A stretch of DNA of 64,000 nt, from contig CP099841.1 of NCBI GenBank assembly GCA_030062745.1, forward strand, positions 11,040,970-11,104,969, in the 5' to 3' direction. The notes below the pieces were generated by a model. It saw nothing but the letters and a program-made list of their open reading frames with translations. It was not told the origin of the DNA and made no database searches. Source of the stretch: Capitulum mitella (lineage: Eukaryota > Arthropoda > Thecostraca > Pollicipedomorpha > Pollicipedidae). Positions 46,951 through 60,640 of this stretch are shown here, piece by piece. The translations under genes were made by a program, and so were the position numbers. How positions within the stretch are numbered: the first letter of the stretch is position 1; the number at the start of each line of letters is the position of its first letter.

Positions 46951-48157
46951 CCCTATTCCCGGCAGGGGGGGCTAAATCCGCCCCCCCTCAGGTTTTTTGC
47001 TTGCCAATTCCAGGCTTTTTGACGCAGCTTCACGAAGCTTGGTGACTTTTCCTAGCTATCCTCTCTACGCGCTGTGACAAAATTTCACGATTCTACTTTG
47101 CTCAGGAGCGGAGCCAGGCAACGTTTTTAGGAGGAACCTCAGGTCATTTTTGGCCATGTTGAGGGTAAAAGGAAAATATCTGCCAAAAACAGAGTTTTTA
47201 AGATACAACTTAAAACTTTATATGGATGTATAGCTAAATAGTTGGGTAATGTGCACAGAAAATCTGTTTATCTGAGGTCACTTTACAAGGTCAGGTCAAG
47301 GTCAAAAGTCAAAATTTGTTTTTTTGCAATAATTTCGGCGCCGTTTTTTCAAATACCAAACCCGGAATATATATGACGTAGAAAGGTACCCTCTAATTGT
47401 GTACCAAGTTTCAGCTTGATATCAGGTCGGGTCACGGAGCTATGACCTAAAATGTCAGTGTGCGTACCTTACATCGCAATAGCCATAAAATGAAATTTTT
47501 GAAATAGAGTGAATTCAGGTGATTGAGAACGTTTACAGATAGTATCAAATGCACACGAGATCATTCCAGGTGACCCCAAGGTCACTGGAGGTCATTTAAG
47601 GTCAAAGGTCACAAATTGATCTGAAGAACGTGTGACCATGACAGTTCCCCCTTTTTCATGTCCCTGGCACCGTCTATGCTAACATTATACCAACATTGCA
47701 ATACGATTTGTACTTCTTTAGCATAGCATGACTAGCAGAAGCCAAAAAAGTGTTTTTTACCTTTTTTGTTCATTCGGCTGTTGGAAAATTAATCCTTCTA
47801 TTTTTGAAACCCTGTGAACGCCCATGAATTTTCTCAAAATTTCAGATTTGTGGACCCATGGTAAAAGCCCTATCCATAATCTCTCGATTCATGCCAGTTT
47901 CATTGAAATCGGTCCATAAACGACGGAGTTATAAGAAGTCCAAAAGTACCCCCCATTTTGACATTTTTGCCCCCCTGTATCCACACATTTCGAAATTTTG
48001 AAAATTTATTTTTATAAAAGTGTAGTTCACGTCACGGCAAATCGATTGCCGTTTGTTGCGATAAAATCGGACGAGTAGTTCTCGAGATCTCAGGGGGGGC
48101 CGAATCCGCCCCCCCTGCCGGGAATCGGCCATACCGTCTAGCCCTCCGGGAATAGGG
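46951..48157 (-). mobile_element. TTAA-type MITE family 1, copy 3 (1207 bp, complete)
   Basis: It is flanked by TTAA at 46947-46950 and 48158-48161. It starts CCCTATTCCCGGCAGGGG and ends CCCTCCGGGAATAGGG. It is uninterrupted, so it shows the original sequence at the point where copy 2 entered copy 1 (GCCATGTTGAGGGT). It carries the reversed TGACCT array at about 47581-47613. The minus frame 47929-48213 parallels the one in copy 2 and reflects DNA similarity. Confidence 0.92.
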
Positions 48158-48904
48158 TTAATGCTGCACGTAAAGCTGCAATTCTGGGTCACTAATGTGT
48201 TACTAGTGGACACAGAGTTGGGGTAAATCTTGGCTCAGAGGTATGAATCAAGCACATATTTATTGGAGCAGAAGAGCAAGTGCGTTGCTCTATGGACGTC
48301 AGAATATTCCGCCCAATATTGAGGAGGGAGATCACTTGTCACGTGCCTAGCACTTCAACAGCATACCGGCCAGCCGCATATACCCGTTATCAGGAAGTGT
48401 CGACCGTCCTTTTTGTCAAAATACGAACGGCCGGAGGACGAAACAGTCGACAGTAAGACATTCGTTCCGCCGTGAACTAAGCAGGCGCTGCCTGGCGACA
48501 CGCCACCATAAATGAGAAGTCGAGGCAACTGCAGACATTCGTGGACAACTCATGAAACAATGTTAGAACATGACGTTTGAATTTGTGCTTGTCTTGTGAA
48601 CATGGAGAGTACCTTTATCCCTGCAGGGCTTTAGATAAATAATTGAGATAAATGGTTCAGAGTACGGGTAAAATTATCTTATGGCCGGCGCAGGCCGCGG
48701 GCATGGCTTGAAAACTCGTATTCGAGGATTCAAACTGCGCAGGTATCTGAAAGTGCTTCCTTTCACGAGCAGCAGAGTGACAAATCACGACCATGGTCTT
48801 CTGTAGATTATTTCGATTATGTCGAGTAAAAGGTGTGCAGAGCCATATAAGCGTACGTCAGGGAGCGTGATGTGATATGTATGAACACAAACAATAAAAC
48901 AAAG

Positions 48905-48980
48905 TCGTCCGTCGTTTTATTGTGATCATATAGTTTATTTATTGTCATCATATTTATTTAATGTGATCATATAAGATAAC
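48905..48980. repeat. ~20-bp imperfect tandem repeat
   Basis: Three imperfect units of TTTATTNTGATCATATA form this AT-rich repeat. Confidence 0.65.
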
Positions 48981-51900
48981 GAGCGGCATTCTGCATCGTT
49001 CTGCATCGAACTGATTACCATGAAAACAGTTGTTACTCTCTGTCAATTGCACCTCTTCTTTTTATATTCGGAGGTGACGTGGGATTGACACCACCTAATT
49101 ATTTTTGTACGGCTGAACTGATGGGAATTACGGGTTCTTGCGCCGCAAGGGGAACTTCATTTTTGCGCTTAAAGTACCAAGACCAAGTTTTCGCATAAAT
49201 CACCTCTTCTGTTTTTTTCATTAATACTATTGTTTAGCATTCAGGTATCAATTGGAGCAAGTGATAGACTTTGACCACTTTTACGGATTCTGTTGCGTAT
49301 AAGGTCATTTATAAGAAAATCTCACCCGCCCATCAGGCTTACAGTTGGCTGTCGATCTTGTTATGCTTTATTGCGACGAGCTTATCCTGTTCTGTTTGAC
49401 TCTGTCCTCTCTGCCCTTTCCCACATTTGTCCTGCCTCTCAGTTTCCATGCATAGCCCGTCAGGCGGTTTTCTCCAACTGTTTGCATCGTAAAATAAAGT
49501 ATGCCTTTTAACAGTCGCAGTTGCAACGATAGCCCTTAACCCTATTTTCATACGGTGGATTTCTCTTAAAATCATTGAGGGTGTGCCAACTTGGCCACTT
49601 GAGATCTGGCGATCTCCTGGGCTAATTTCGACAAGCCAGTACTCAAACAAATCTTGTCGTCTGAACAAAATATGAATTTGAGTAAAATTTGCAGATCTGC
49701 CGGTTCCGACTTTAAAAAGTCGAAAACGGAGCCGAAGAAAAAAAACTTTGTCTTCTTTTGGCCTGCACACAAATAGCTGCATTCAGGTAATCCTTAAAAC
49801 TCTTTCGAGCGTCAAAGCACATTGCCTGCCTTTGAGTAGCGGGAGTGACAGTGCCCGCTTGCGCCAGATCGGCACCTGGTGGCATTAGCTCGCCGTCCTG
49901 CAGCCTCGTGCGCCACTTAGCACGTTCTGCTGCCGCGCCGTTCGCCAGTTTTTGCCTTGCAGGAAATCGCAGCGTCGTCAGACCGCTGTATGGGTATCGG
50001 AACAACGCAACATTGCCGGCTTCCCGAGGTTCTGCTTGGCGGAGAAGGGTAGAATACATCTAGCTGCTGGCATATCCCGTTGAGTGACAAAATAAGTCAA
50101 TGGTGCTCTCTGCGTGAAATTTTGCCAGCATTAACTTGACTTATACAGAAATTTGAGATGACAGTTGCAAGCTCAGAGACTAAAACAAATGAATTTGTCG
50201 AATTATACGAAAAAGACGTCGTATTATTTCAGGTTGATTGTCATTATCACCACATCCATACTTCATACCGACATTGCCCTTGAAACCCGCGGCAGCCCTT
50301 CTTGTTACGGACAATGTATAAAGGGTACGTGCACGCTCCGCGCTTCTCACGTGCATGGGAGTTCGTCGGACATCCATGTACGGCTAATGTGTGAATCGGT
50401 ATCAGACATTTTGTGATTTTTAACCCTATCCGGGCCAAGGGGTTCACGAGAGCTCCCTTCAGGTTTTTACGGATAACTAAAACACAAAGAGGTACAGACA
50501 CGAAATTTGGACGACCTAAAAACCTTTCATGGAGACCAGCGCAGAGACCCCGCGTAAATTCTTTACCTTGGCGTCTCTCCAGGCTGTTTGTCTGAGTCAA
50601 GTTCATTGGTGGCTCGTCGATAGAGTTAACCAAGGCAGTGCCGCACCAAACATATCAGGATATGTGGAATTAAAACCATACGTAATGTCTGTATATCACC
50701 TTAAACAAAACCGAATGCATGGTTGAGCTGAAATAATGTGCTCATTTTGTTCCCACATTCACCACTACAGCAGGGAATATGCCCGCAACGATGCCCCACG
50801 CCACGCGGCATCCCCACCCCGCTGTCCTCTTGAGCATATGGCGCAAGGCAACCGTAGAGGCAGCCAGTTTAGCCTCAGCCTCAGCCACCGCTAGCATTCG
50901 ATGTCGTACAGCGTCCATAGTGAGCGTCGGCGACCTGCGTGGCCGCCGCCAGCGCAGGTGACAGTCCTTGCGAGGCGATACGTAGTGCAGCCCTGGCCGA
51001 CGCCGCAGTCGCGGTGCCACTGTTGAGCTCACCAACGAAGGATGTTCGACCGTGCGAGCTAGCATCAGTGGCGGAGAAAGGAATGTGTTTGTGGGGTAAC
51101 TATTTATTTTTGTATATAGGGTAACTATTATACACAGGGCAACTATTGACCGATAAACATATGTTTACATTTCGTCAGCGGCGATGGAACCTCTATGGAT
51201 ATAGGAAGGGCAAACGTGATCTTTTTTTCCACGCACCGCCAGAGGGTTGATGTTAAACGATAGGGTTAATGCTAAATGTTGTCCATAGTTGGGAAAGGGG
51301 ATGGCTACCCCCTGCCCCCCGACTCCTACGCCCTTGCGCTCTGCATTAGTTTAAGATGTTAGATATACGTGTTGGAACTGTTCACAAATGATCAATAATA
51401 GCTGAATACCCCCAGCAGTGCCGATCATTTATTGTCTCCCCTTGAAACGGGAGAGAACATTCCGCCTGGGCGCTGGAAGCGAGCGTTCTGTCGTGATAGC
51501 TTGTCGTGGCGGTACGTGATGCATCGTTGATTAAAAGCGACTTACCGATGGATACCCAGTTTGCTCCAGCTTTCCTTGCACACAACAGACAAAACAACGA
51601 ACGTGATCGTCAAGTAACATTTCGTTTCTTTTAGATGTGTCCATCTGATAAGGGTCAGATATCATTTACCGTTTAACAGTTAGAGAAAGCATATAAGACT
51701 GACAGCCGTACATAACACAGTTTGGTGCTATACATGCGCTATGTCTCATTTGTTTGTGAGATCACGAGCCTCCACTGATCAGGTCAAAGAGGACCATGTT
51801 CCAGAAAAGGGAAAGTGGTGAAACATTTTATGAAATGCATGTGAAATATGTGTTGTTGTCGGTAGATACATATTTTGCGCACCACGCGTATGTCATTTGA

Positions 51901-52288
51901 CAGACTTGTGTGATTATAGAAATGATGAGTTGGCGCAGATTTATGTGACTGAGTTTTTTGTAATTTTATTGCATCTGTTTCAAACGAAGGTTGTGATGTT
52001 TTGAAAACAGATGAGAGGTCTTTCAATAGCTTGTTCAAAAACCATAGATTTATTTTTATTACGTGCCAAACTTTTGTTGATCGCCTGAAATGATAACACC
52101 GTCAAAGCGCACCATTCGCCAGATCGATGACATTTTTTCTCGATCACCAGCGCTTGTAGAAAATTGATCACGATACCACGTTTCATGATCAAGTCACTCT
52201 TTGTAAATTCTTGCTATCATGTTGTTAAGGGCTATGAACAAGCAGGTGATACTCCGATCACCAAAAACAGATAATAATAAGATATGTC

Positions 52289-52330
52289 AAAAGGTATACA
52301 AAAGGTGTACAAAAGATATACAAAAGGTAT
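52289..52330 (+). repeat. 11-bp tandem repeat, about four units
   Basis: AAAAGGTATAC, AAAAGGTGTAC, AAAAGATATAC, AAAAGGTAT. Confidence 0.9.
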
Positions 52331-53410
52331 CTTTATAAAAGCAGCGTTATGACAAAAAATGGATTTCATCCAGAAGCATGACAAAAAAACGCCTAAATCT
52401 TGGTTACAGCAAATACCGCACAAAGCTTACGAAGGAAAACAAATTTAAAGCCCATTCTCATACTGAGTCAGAAACCAATACAGGAGACGAGATTTCTTAA
52501 GATTCATGAGTCTTCGTGCGAGGGCTTGTTAATGATACGAAAGCTCCTAAGATTGTGGTGAACGATGAAACAGGTTTGAGACACATTCGAAACATGGCAC
52601 AAGGGAATATCACCTACTTCATCGGTGAAGGCATTTACGCATTTTGGGAAGTTATCCGCGGTATCCAAAATATAGGCTGTGCGGATAGTTGATGGAAAGC
52701 TCGAGGGTAATGTCTAATGGCTTTTCCCAGAATTCTGCTTTAATGAATGGATGAAACACCCATCATGAAGAGCATAAAAAATAAATACATCTCACATCCT
52801 TTCAATAAGCATTACTCTCGGGATGGCTATAAGTTCCAGTTCAATCTCGCCATATGCCATGAAGCCATCAAAACACAAAAGTCGTTTTACACCAAAAGAA
52901 TCCTGTGCATTCTACGTGCGATAACGCTATGCGTCGTTGCCTGCTGCACATTTAAGGTTTTCTTAAACCATATATGAGGACTACTTTGAGGTTGATTTGG
53001 ATGGGGTCTATTGTTCAGGCGAGAAAGAACATCAGATTCGTGAACAAGGAGGTTGTGCAAAAAATTGCGATTGACGTTAGCACGCATGCGCGCCGGACGG
53101 ACAACAGGGATCTTTTAGGATGTTTGATTTGATTGGTTATGAGGGTAGGACAAACTTCTCACCTCGAAACCCGTACGACATTCAGAAAAATACAACTAAA
53201 CCCATGCGAGTCTAAACTTAGTCGTATGAATTTGTGCTCATTCCTGATATTATGATCGCGACTTGGTGGTGGTTGCTTGCTATCGATGGTAGTTTTTGCT
53301 AATTTCTGTGAGTGTTGGCGCTGTTTCAAACCTTCCGTGAACATGCGCGGTTACAGATGATTTACAGGGACATGTGTCTCTCTCGATCGATTCACATAAG
53401 CGTACTGCTC

Positions 53411-53795
53411 TGAAAAGCGCCCTTGTTCCATCGAAAACGTCTGACTTACTTAACTGAAGGCGCCTCTTCCAACCAACATGTCCCTGCTCCAACGAAACTA
53501 CCCTATCGAGATGAAGGCTTTCCTGCCACGTCTTACCAAAGGCTTACCCGTGCACAGAAGGCACATCTGGTATTAAAGGAACCCTTCCCAACTGAAGGCT
53601 GTTCTTGTCGCAAAAGGCGGTCCCGCCCAAATGAAGGAGCCCCTGTCTACCACAGGCGTTCCCTCCCCCGTACAGTATGTATTTCTGGTGTCAAAGGCGC
53701 CCCCCCCCCCAGCTTAGGACTCCCCTATCTGAGGCCGCCCATGGTGCTGCACAGAGCTAATGCCCCTTCCGAGCGAAATTATGGGATCCGCCCTG
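53411..53795 (+). mobile_element. hAT-like ~20-bp-array element (copy E), right end
   Basis: 53411-53730 is a degenerate array with 19-20 bp steps; AAGG-type motifs start near 53514, 53538, 53557, 53576, 53596, 53615, 53634 and 53654 (AACTGAAGGCNCCCNTNTCC). It is followed by an element end whose minus strand reads CAGGGCGGATCCCATAATTT, then CGC. This is the same end as copies A, B and C. The left end and the 8-bp duplication are not found. The open frame 53423-53845 is a by-product of the array. Confidence 0.65.
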
Positions 53796-56700
53796 TCCAT
53801 CAAGTAGTCACGGAACCGATGGATAGCACGGTTCTTGTTTTTTAATGGTGGTCGTTCTTAGGCATGAACAAAACCATATCCAGGTCTTACGCAGAAGGAA
53901 GCCGGCGTGACGCAAAAAGTCATGATGAACGGTCCGCTCCCCATGGATGGAGCGTAACAAGCATACATCAACGTCCAGCACGGTGCGTGGAACTGGAAGC
54001 TCTGTTGAACCGGGGCAGGCGCTTTGTTCCGCATTGCAGTTGTGCCATGCGGTACGGTCTGCCCCGTACTCCGGCACAGCCTACCACGATATTTTCGTCA
54101 CTGAAATTTCAACTTCCAGTGCAGCGGTCAACTCTGTTCTCCGAAATAAAAAATGGCATGTAGTCAGCGTGCATGGAAGATGGAGTCATTGAGGCGCTAA
54201 AATTTTGTGATCATGAACGACAAGATTCAATATTAACCCTGTGGCACTGACTGTAAAGAGATGATATACCAGTGGTCTGTCCCATCCCCCCCACGAATGA
54301 AGACGAATTACAGTTGGGTTACAGAAACGCACTCCGTCTCCGAATGTTGTGAGCAAAGCTCCCACTATATTACAAACATTAGCACAGGGTACAGCTTGCT
54401 GAGTTCTTTGATACATGTTAAATTGTAGATAATTGCAGGAACAAAACTGCAGCTCAACTTTCGGAAGTATTTTGGCCGTCAGTGAGAGGATAACCAAATC
54501 CCTAATTCTTAGCTTTTCTGGTTACTAAGAATGCCCCAAAAATGGCACGCAACGAGAAGCAAAAAAGTCAAAATGCCATACACAAACTGCTTAATTCACT
54601 TCCTTTTCATTTTCTTCACATAACGTAGGCAAAAACACATGGGTCCTGCATCTCCCGCTCGATTACAGAACGTCAGCCAAAGCGCAAAACCTGTCGAAAA
54701 GGAAGCGTTGGTTTTGGCGCTCCCAATCTTGTCAACGTATAATGAAAAATATAATGGGTCATCTAGCAAATAAAGCTCTCGAGGTGCTTTTGAGAGCAGA
54801 AACTTCTGTAACCAAAAACGTCAAAGCATATCCGTTTAACGATACGTAGATAAGTCCAATCTAGCCCAACATTGCTGTAAGATGTTACAAGTCTGGTTTA
54901 TGTTGTTTCGTATCGCGATACGCACGTTACGATTAATTCTAATATTGTGTGGTGGAATAAATTGGAATATGTGGGATTGAGTTTGAAGGCCAACGTTTTG
55001 TTGACTTCAGGGCGAAAAGCCAGAGCCCCTGTACTTTCGTAAATATAGCCACGTTTTGTCTGAAAGTGCCGCAATTCACACAGATGTTCACTCCATGCCT
55101 CATCTTCCATAATCTGAAGCCTGACTTTGATTTTGCACCGAGCAACGTCCAGCAAATACGGTGCGGCCGGCAAGATACGGCGATCAATAAATGTCGTCGA
55201 CATAAGCCAACAACCCATGCGCTGATCTTTTCTTATTATGTTCGTATGCCTGTCCGTATGCTTGTAACATGTTTTTTAACGTAATTCATTATTTTTCTAA
55301 ATGTGTAGTTATTCTGCTGACGCTGAAGTTTTATTTACGAATATTCAGGCTGTGACGGTCCACCTTAATAATGTCGAGCCTCACACTATTTTAGAGCTAT
55401 TTCCGTGTCCACTCCACACTAACCCAGACAGCCTCAGCGCCAGACCCACACTGATCCAGACAGCCATGTATCTGTTAGCTTTGATAATAGCGTAGTCTGA
55501 ATACCCGGGATTGTCTATCTGCCCGTTTTTGTTCGTTTGTTTGTTTATTTGTTCGTTTTCTGTAAATCATAGGCGGCCTTAACATAGGTTCCGATATTTA
55601 GACATATTTTCATTAACGAATTTGGTGCAAAAAAGTTTTTTCAATTTCGGCAGGCTGGGGATCCATGGGATCTCCTCCGGATCCTTAAAGACAATGGGAA
55701 AATAGAGTTCGCGGAGACACGGAACTTGGGTACCTGTTCTCACATTTGTTTTACATTCCTTGCATTTTTTATTAATTTGAGGACACAAAATCACCGACCT
55801 ATAATAGGCCGAAGAGGACCATAACATTTCCCTGGAAAGTTACGTGGCATAACATTTCGTGAACTGTATCGACGGACATGAAACATACTGCGTTGTGCGA
55901 CATATAATACAATTGCAATGTTCCGGATATTTTTTTTATTTCATGGTCATCGACCGCAGGTCAAGTCGACGTTTTTTTACGTTCGTGGCTAAGATTGTGG
56001 AGTTTTGTGGTGGTACTTTGAAGTGTGGATAAGTACATTAATGTTTTTTTATGTGCTTTTACTGGGCGATTTCATCTTATGACCTTCATCCTGGGCTGAG
56101 GCCGCATTTTACATCGAATTTTCAGGCTGCAACCGGGTATATCTAATTGGTTTGCACCTTAAAATGTTTGTCTGCAGCAAGATGTCCTTTGAAGGAATTG
56201 ATACTGGTCAAGAACCTTCCTTACCAATGGTGACCTTATGTAATTTGGTCCAAGCTGACCTGGGATGACCTTTGGAAATATGCTGCTTGATTTCCATGCA
56301 AACACACCTTGTATGACCACAAGGGATAAGGGTAGCTGATCTTCTTCGTATGCAGTTTGTACTGCTTTACTCCTCTCATTTGGCATCGATTCATGAAAAA
56401 TCTCGCTATCGCGAGAATAACTGCTCAATAACACTACATTTCATATTCATACTACAATATGAAATGACGAACGTTGACCTTAATCACCCTTTTCGTTGTA
56501 CCATACAAATTCTACCGTTATTTCTTTAAAGCCAATGCAAGGCTTTATTATCTCAGTTTCCTTTCAAAATAAGTTACTCATAATTCGATATAAGACGGCC
56601 ACTGATGAACTTGAAATCTGCGTGGATGCAAAGACCATTGGTGTTTTCTTTTAGTCTTACCAAGGCCTTTCCAACAGCAGTTTTACCTTTGCTGTGGCAA

Positions 56701-56851
56701 TCATGGGGATTTTTGGGAGGTTCTCATGAACCTGTGTTCGATGCCGGCGATGGTCAATTTCCGTATAAGCCGACAGATAACTTAGGGATATTCTTACGAG
56801 TCCCAACGTTTACGCTGCAGGGAGACGGAGGTCAGCAAGTGATAACGTAAC
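53796..56851. other. Unassigned 3-kb stretch
   Basis: No recognised gene is present. The frames with the most coding-like composition are 54898-55218 minus (106 codons), 55579-55827 minus and 56605-56850 plus. None shows a known domain or clear splice borders. A GTTT-rich tract lies at about 55533-55562. Confidence 0.4.
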
Positions 56852-57316
56852 TTGGTACGTCTGGAGAAATGTTTATCGGAAGTTTTCTGCAGGCTGGGCT
56901 GGCATTCCGTGCGGTGCTGCAGTATCATAGTTGCGGTTCGTTGTCAAACTTCACCAGCCGTCTGTAGCAGGCCGGAACTGATGGGGGAAGGGGGCACAGC
57001 GCCCGAGGGAGCCTTCGAGCCGAAGTTAGCGCCACGGGCTCCGTCGGACTCGGCAGGCTTCAGATGCAGTTCGGCTCGGCGAATCGAGGCTGATCGCGGC
57101 GAGCTCCGCACTCGGCGAGCGGTCGTTTCCGAGATGCCCGGAGAGCTGGGCGAGTGCAGCGGAATTGAAGGCTCGAGCCAATTTGTCTCAACAACTACGT
57201 GCAGGCAGGTCTCGGAAATGCCACCGAACTTGGATCAAAAGAGGCGCGAGGGCGTCTTCGAGTGCACTTCCTCTGCGCCACGTTCTCGGAAGGTGAGCGG
57301 CGGCACGACATCGTAG
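56852..57316 (+). other. GC-rich open segment, possible exon
   Basis: A 154-codon plus-strand frame spans a CpG-rich stretch. Near its 3' end GGAAG|GTGAGC (57291-57292 border) is a near-perfect splice donor, so a 5' exon ending there is possible. The peptide has no motif I recognise, and GC-rich composition alone could keep the frame open. Confidence 0.3.
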
Positions 57317-60300
57317 GCCGCTGTTTACCGGCGGCTAAGTAGCGTAGCTTAGTCGACCTTCGTTGCGCCAAGACGCTCTCATTTCTATTGCATCCGTACC
57401 AGTGATACTATTTTAAAACTGCGACCTTTGATTTTAAGTGCTGGTACGGTGACTCGTGTGCGAATACGTACTGCGAAGGCCGAAACTGGCAAATGCGAAA
57501 TGGGCTGATATAATTAACCACCGTATTATGAAGCCCCCTAGCCACTTTCTCGCTAATGCCTGAGGTGGAGAGAGTTTCCAGGCTTGTAAATTTGGTTAAT
57601 TAATGGCGATGAAACTAATATTAAACGAATATAACTATAGGCGTCACCTACTGATATTTCTGACAATCCCGTAGACATTGTCAGAAGCTACTTGTGCAGA
57701 ATTCGAGGTATCGAATTCGCTGTTTCAGAACTGGCTACCGAGCACAGAAAACAGAAGCAAAATTATTTCGAGCAGCCTACGTTGTTCTTAATGTGCTTCT
57801 GCTCTGAAAATTACAACTGGAGAACAATAAACTATTCAATGAATGTGAAAAATCACGATTGTCGCTGTATTAAACGCACTGATATTGCAATTATTCTTCA
57901 TGCCCTTTTTGATATTTGTTTGAATTTGCCCCCCAACGTTCTTTCCGTTCTTTCCGCCAAGCATTAACTCGGACGACGGCATTACCCCCGGCATCAGCCG
58001 ATAGCGGTTCGCAAACTCCGGCGACGCCAGAGGAGATGCCCCGACATCCGCTTAACGACACTTTCCTCCTGTTTTCACCCACAGCCCTAATCTGGCGCAA
58101 TGCCTAACTCTCCGTCGTCCCGGCTGGCAGCTACTGTGCTCACGGCATTCGTCACGAATGGATTCGCCTTTCTGATGCCTCTGCACCGTATGGGCTCTTT
58201 CAGTCCGTATGGATGTTCCCGACTGTTCTAACCGACACCTGTCCTATGAGACCAGCGAAGCCATGTTATCGTTGGCAGTCACAGCGATCTCAAAACATTG
58301 TTTTATTTTTTCAAGCGTAATTTATCCAAACCGTTTCACTGTCTAGTTTATCCCTCAAGATAAGCATAAACCTCGCCGTCAACGGGCGAGGTTACCACCT
58401 TAATATCTGTTGGCCCTGTGTTGCGATGCGACCCATTGACTAGTAGTACTCTTCGTTATCAAAAAGAAACGAAAAAGTAAGCTCTGTAACCCAACGTAAT
58501 GGGCAGAAATGTTAATGCGACCCAGTTATCTTAATCTTAATTAATCTTAACCATCTTAACCTGGTGGCGTTGATATTAATGGTGAGATCGGTTTCCCTTT
58601 CAGCTCTCTCTAGATGTTGCAGTTTTCTTCTATATGCCAGTCGAATGGGACTACGGCCCACCTAAAGCCATACAAAGCAGGCAGAACTCGGTGGTCCGGA
58701 AAGGCGCCACAACTGTAATTTGACTGCAGCGACCGCCGTGACGCAATTGGAGATCTGGCGGCCAGGCGGCCGCTCTACAACAAGCAGACAGATGGTCTTA
58801 AATATCGTAAAGTATCAGTTTGATGCAGGTGGCTGAGGTCTCAAAATGATGCATCCTGTTTTCTCTACGCATCAGACCCATAACAACGTAACTGCATAGC
58901 CAGTCGCCGATACAAGGCGAGTGGCGGTGGCTGCCTGTCGACTGGTCGGAGGCCGCGCAACTCACCTTGGCGTGTCGTAATACTGCAACCTATGAGACCA
59001 CTTCAGACAGGAACGGCCTCAGATTAAGTTACGGTGTATTTTCCGCCTATTAAAACCATTATCGCGTAGTTTATAGCCAATCGCCGATGTAGGAGAGGGA
59101 AGCAGGGAGCCGACTGACGACTCAGTAAGCGTGGTCAAAGTCCTTGGCGGCTTATTTAGTAACCACTGACGCTATTTTCAGCCTTCCTGACCGCCTTTAG
59201 GAATTCCGAATAGACCAGTCTATTCGAACTCCCTTTTCATTTCCTATATACACATCTTGATACATCTGCAAGCAGTTTCCTTCACGAACAGAGTACAGAG
59301 CAGACCCCAACACGCCAGACGCCATTTCGCCATGGTTACTGTACAGCAGTGCTTGAACAGCTGATCAGCTTGATCCTCAATGGCTACATCACAATGGTTC
59401 TTCTTGTAATGAAAACCCTCGATTTGTTTCGCTTTTCGTCCCATGTTGAACGACCTGAACGCAACCCCTGGAGCCCACCAACTCATTTCTCTCCTAATGG
59501 AGAAAGAGAGCAACGGTACAAAACACGATAATGTGGTGCCCTTCACTCTAGCCTGAATGATACCAAACAACATCATTTATGTCACAGAGGGTTCAAGTTA
59601 CGGGCTAAGACATAATATGTGGTCCAAAGTGTGGTATCTCTTTGAATATTTATGCGATAAAAAGTGCATTTGATTTCCAATATATATATATATATATATA
59701 CAAGGGTATGTGTGCATTCTGTAAAATAACTTTGGTGGAGTTAATATTTAGTAGATTGGCCCATGACTGCATTTTAGGTTTTGTCCTGTATCTCGGTGGA
59801 CTGCAGTTATGTTCAATGCCGTTGAGATCGGAATGTTTAATAATTGGGGAAGGTTTTAAGTAAAGCTGTGGTGATTCTGAACATTTTCGACCAGTGAATG
59901 GGAATGGAATAATTTAGATGATGAATACACGGGTGGGTGTGAAGAAAAAAGTCCTTCTTGCGAAGGTTTCAAAAGAGAGCACTTTATGCCGTCCGCCAAC
60001 ATTGCCATAACGGCTTTCAGGATTTCGCGTAAACGTTCTTAGTTATTTACTGCTTATGAGAATAAAGACATAAGCTGTTATAAATTTAACTATTATTAAA
60101 ACTAGCTATTGACTGAGATGTGATAATTTCGAGGTTGACTAAGGCCGTTAACGCTACTTGACCGCGATGGTTCACACGAATTTAAAACCGGATATTCCGT
60201 TAGACTTTTGCCAAAATAGCCTTGTTTAAAAGAAAACTGACTTCATATCTCGTCCGGCTGTTGATTGAGAGGTCTGAAAAGCAAACGATGGACATTATAG

Positions 60301-60640
60301 ATTTGTTTATCCTGCCATATATTGTGCACTCTATATCCTATTTTATCATGAACCACAACTGTATTGCTAAAGATAGGGAGGCGGCATATGACCACGAAGT
60401 CGGTGCTCTCCTTAGTCTAATAATCGATGAGGGATGGGGAGCGGTGTTTTGAGTTAACAGGTTGCTGTTGACTGATTATATTTGCAGAGGAAGCAACACT
60501 ACCCCGTTTGCCACGGTAATAACGAGGGGGAAAAGACTTCGTTGACCTAACGAATGCCTTTCACCTCAAGCTTTGGAATGCCACTGCAGTTCTCGTCATT
60601 CGGTTCAGTTCGTGATCCTCTCCCAAATATGACATAAATC
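57317..60640. other. Unassigned 3.3-kb stretch
   Basis: No gene is recognised. TAGCCARTCGCCGAT occurs at about 58897 and 59072 in similar contexts. There is a (TA)n tract at 59681-59700 and a hairpin at 58369-58393. The frames present are short. Confidence 0.4.
58369..58393. repeat. 9-bp perfect hairpin
   Basis: AACCTCGCC and GGCGAGGTT are separated by a 7-base loop, GTCAACG. It is followed by TACCACC. No gene end is identified beside it. Confidence 0.7.

Larger units (their letters stand above)
48162..53410. other. Unassigned 5.2-kb stretch
   Basis: No recognised gene is present. TTTTAACCCTATCCGGGCC at 50417-50435 looks like the end of another TTAA-type element, without a matching partner found. 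GC-rich patches at 49800-50060 and 50770-51060 keep several frames open (for example 49712-50059 and 50742-51065, minus) but show no known motif. Short tandem repeats are listed separately. Confidence 0.4.

Noticed and set aside
47929-48213. Similar frames in MITE family-1 copies (also 31777-32094) suggesting a conserved protein
   Set aside because: The copy at 62351 breaks the frame early, and the similarity is explained by the DNA being the same element.
53423-53845. 140-codon plus-strand frame
   Set aside because: It follows the 19-20 bp tandem array of a hAT-like element; the apparent periodic protein is a repeat artefact.
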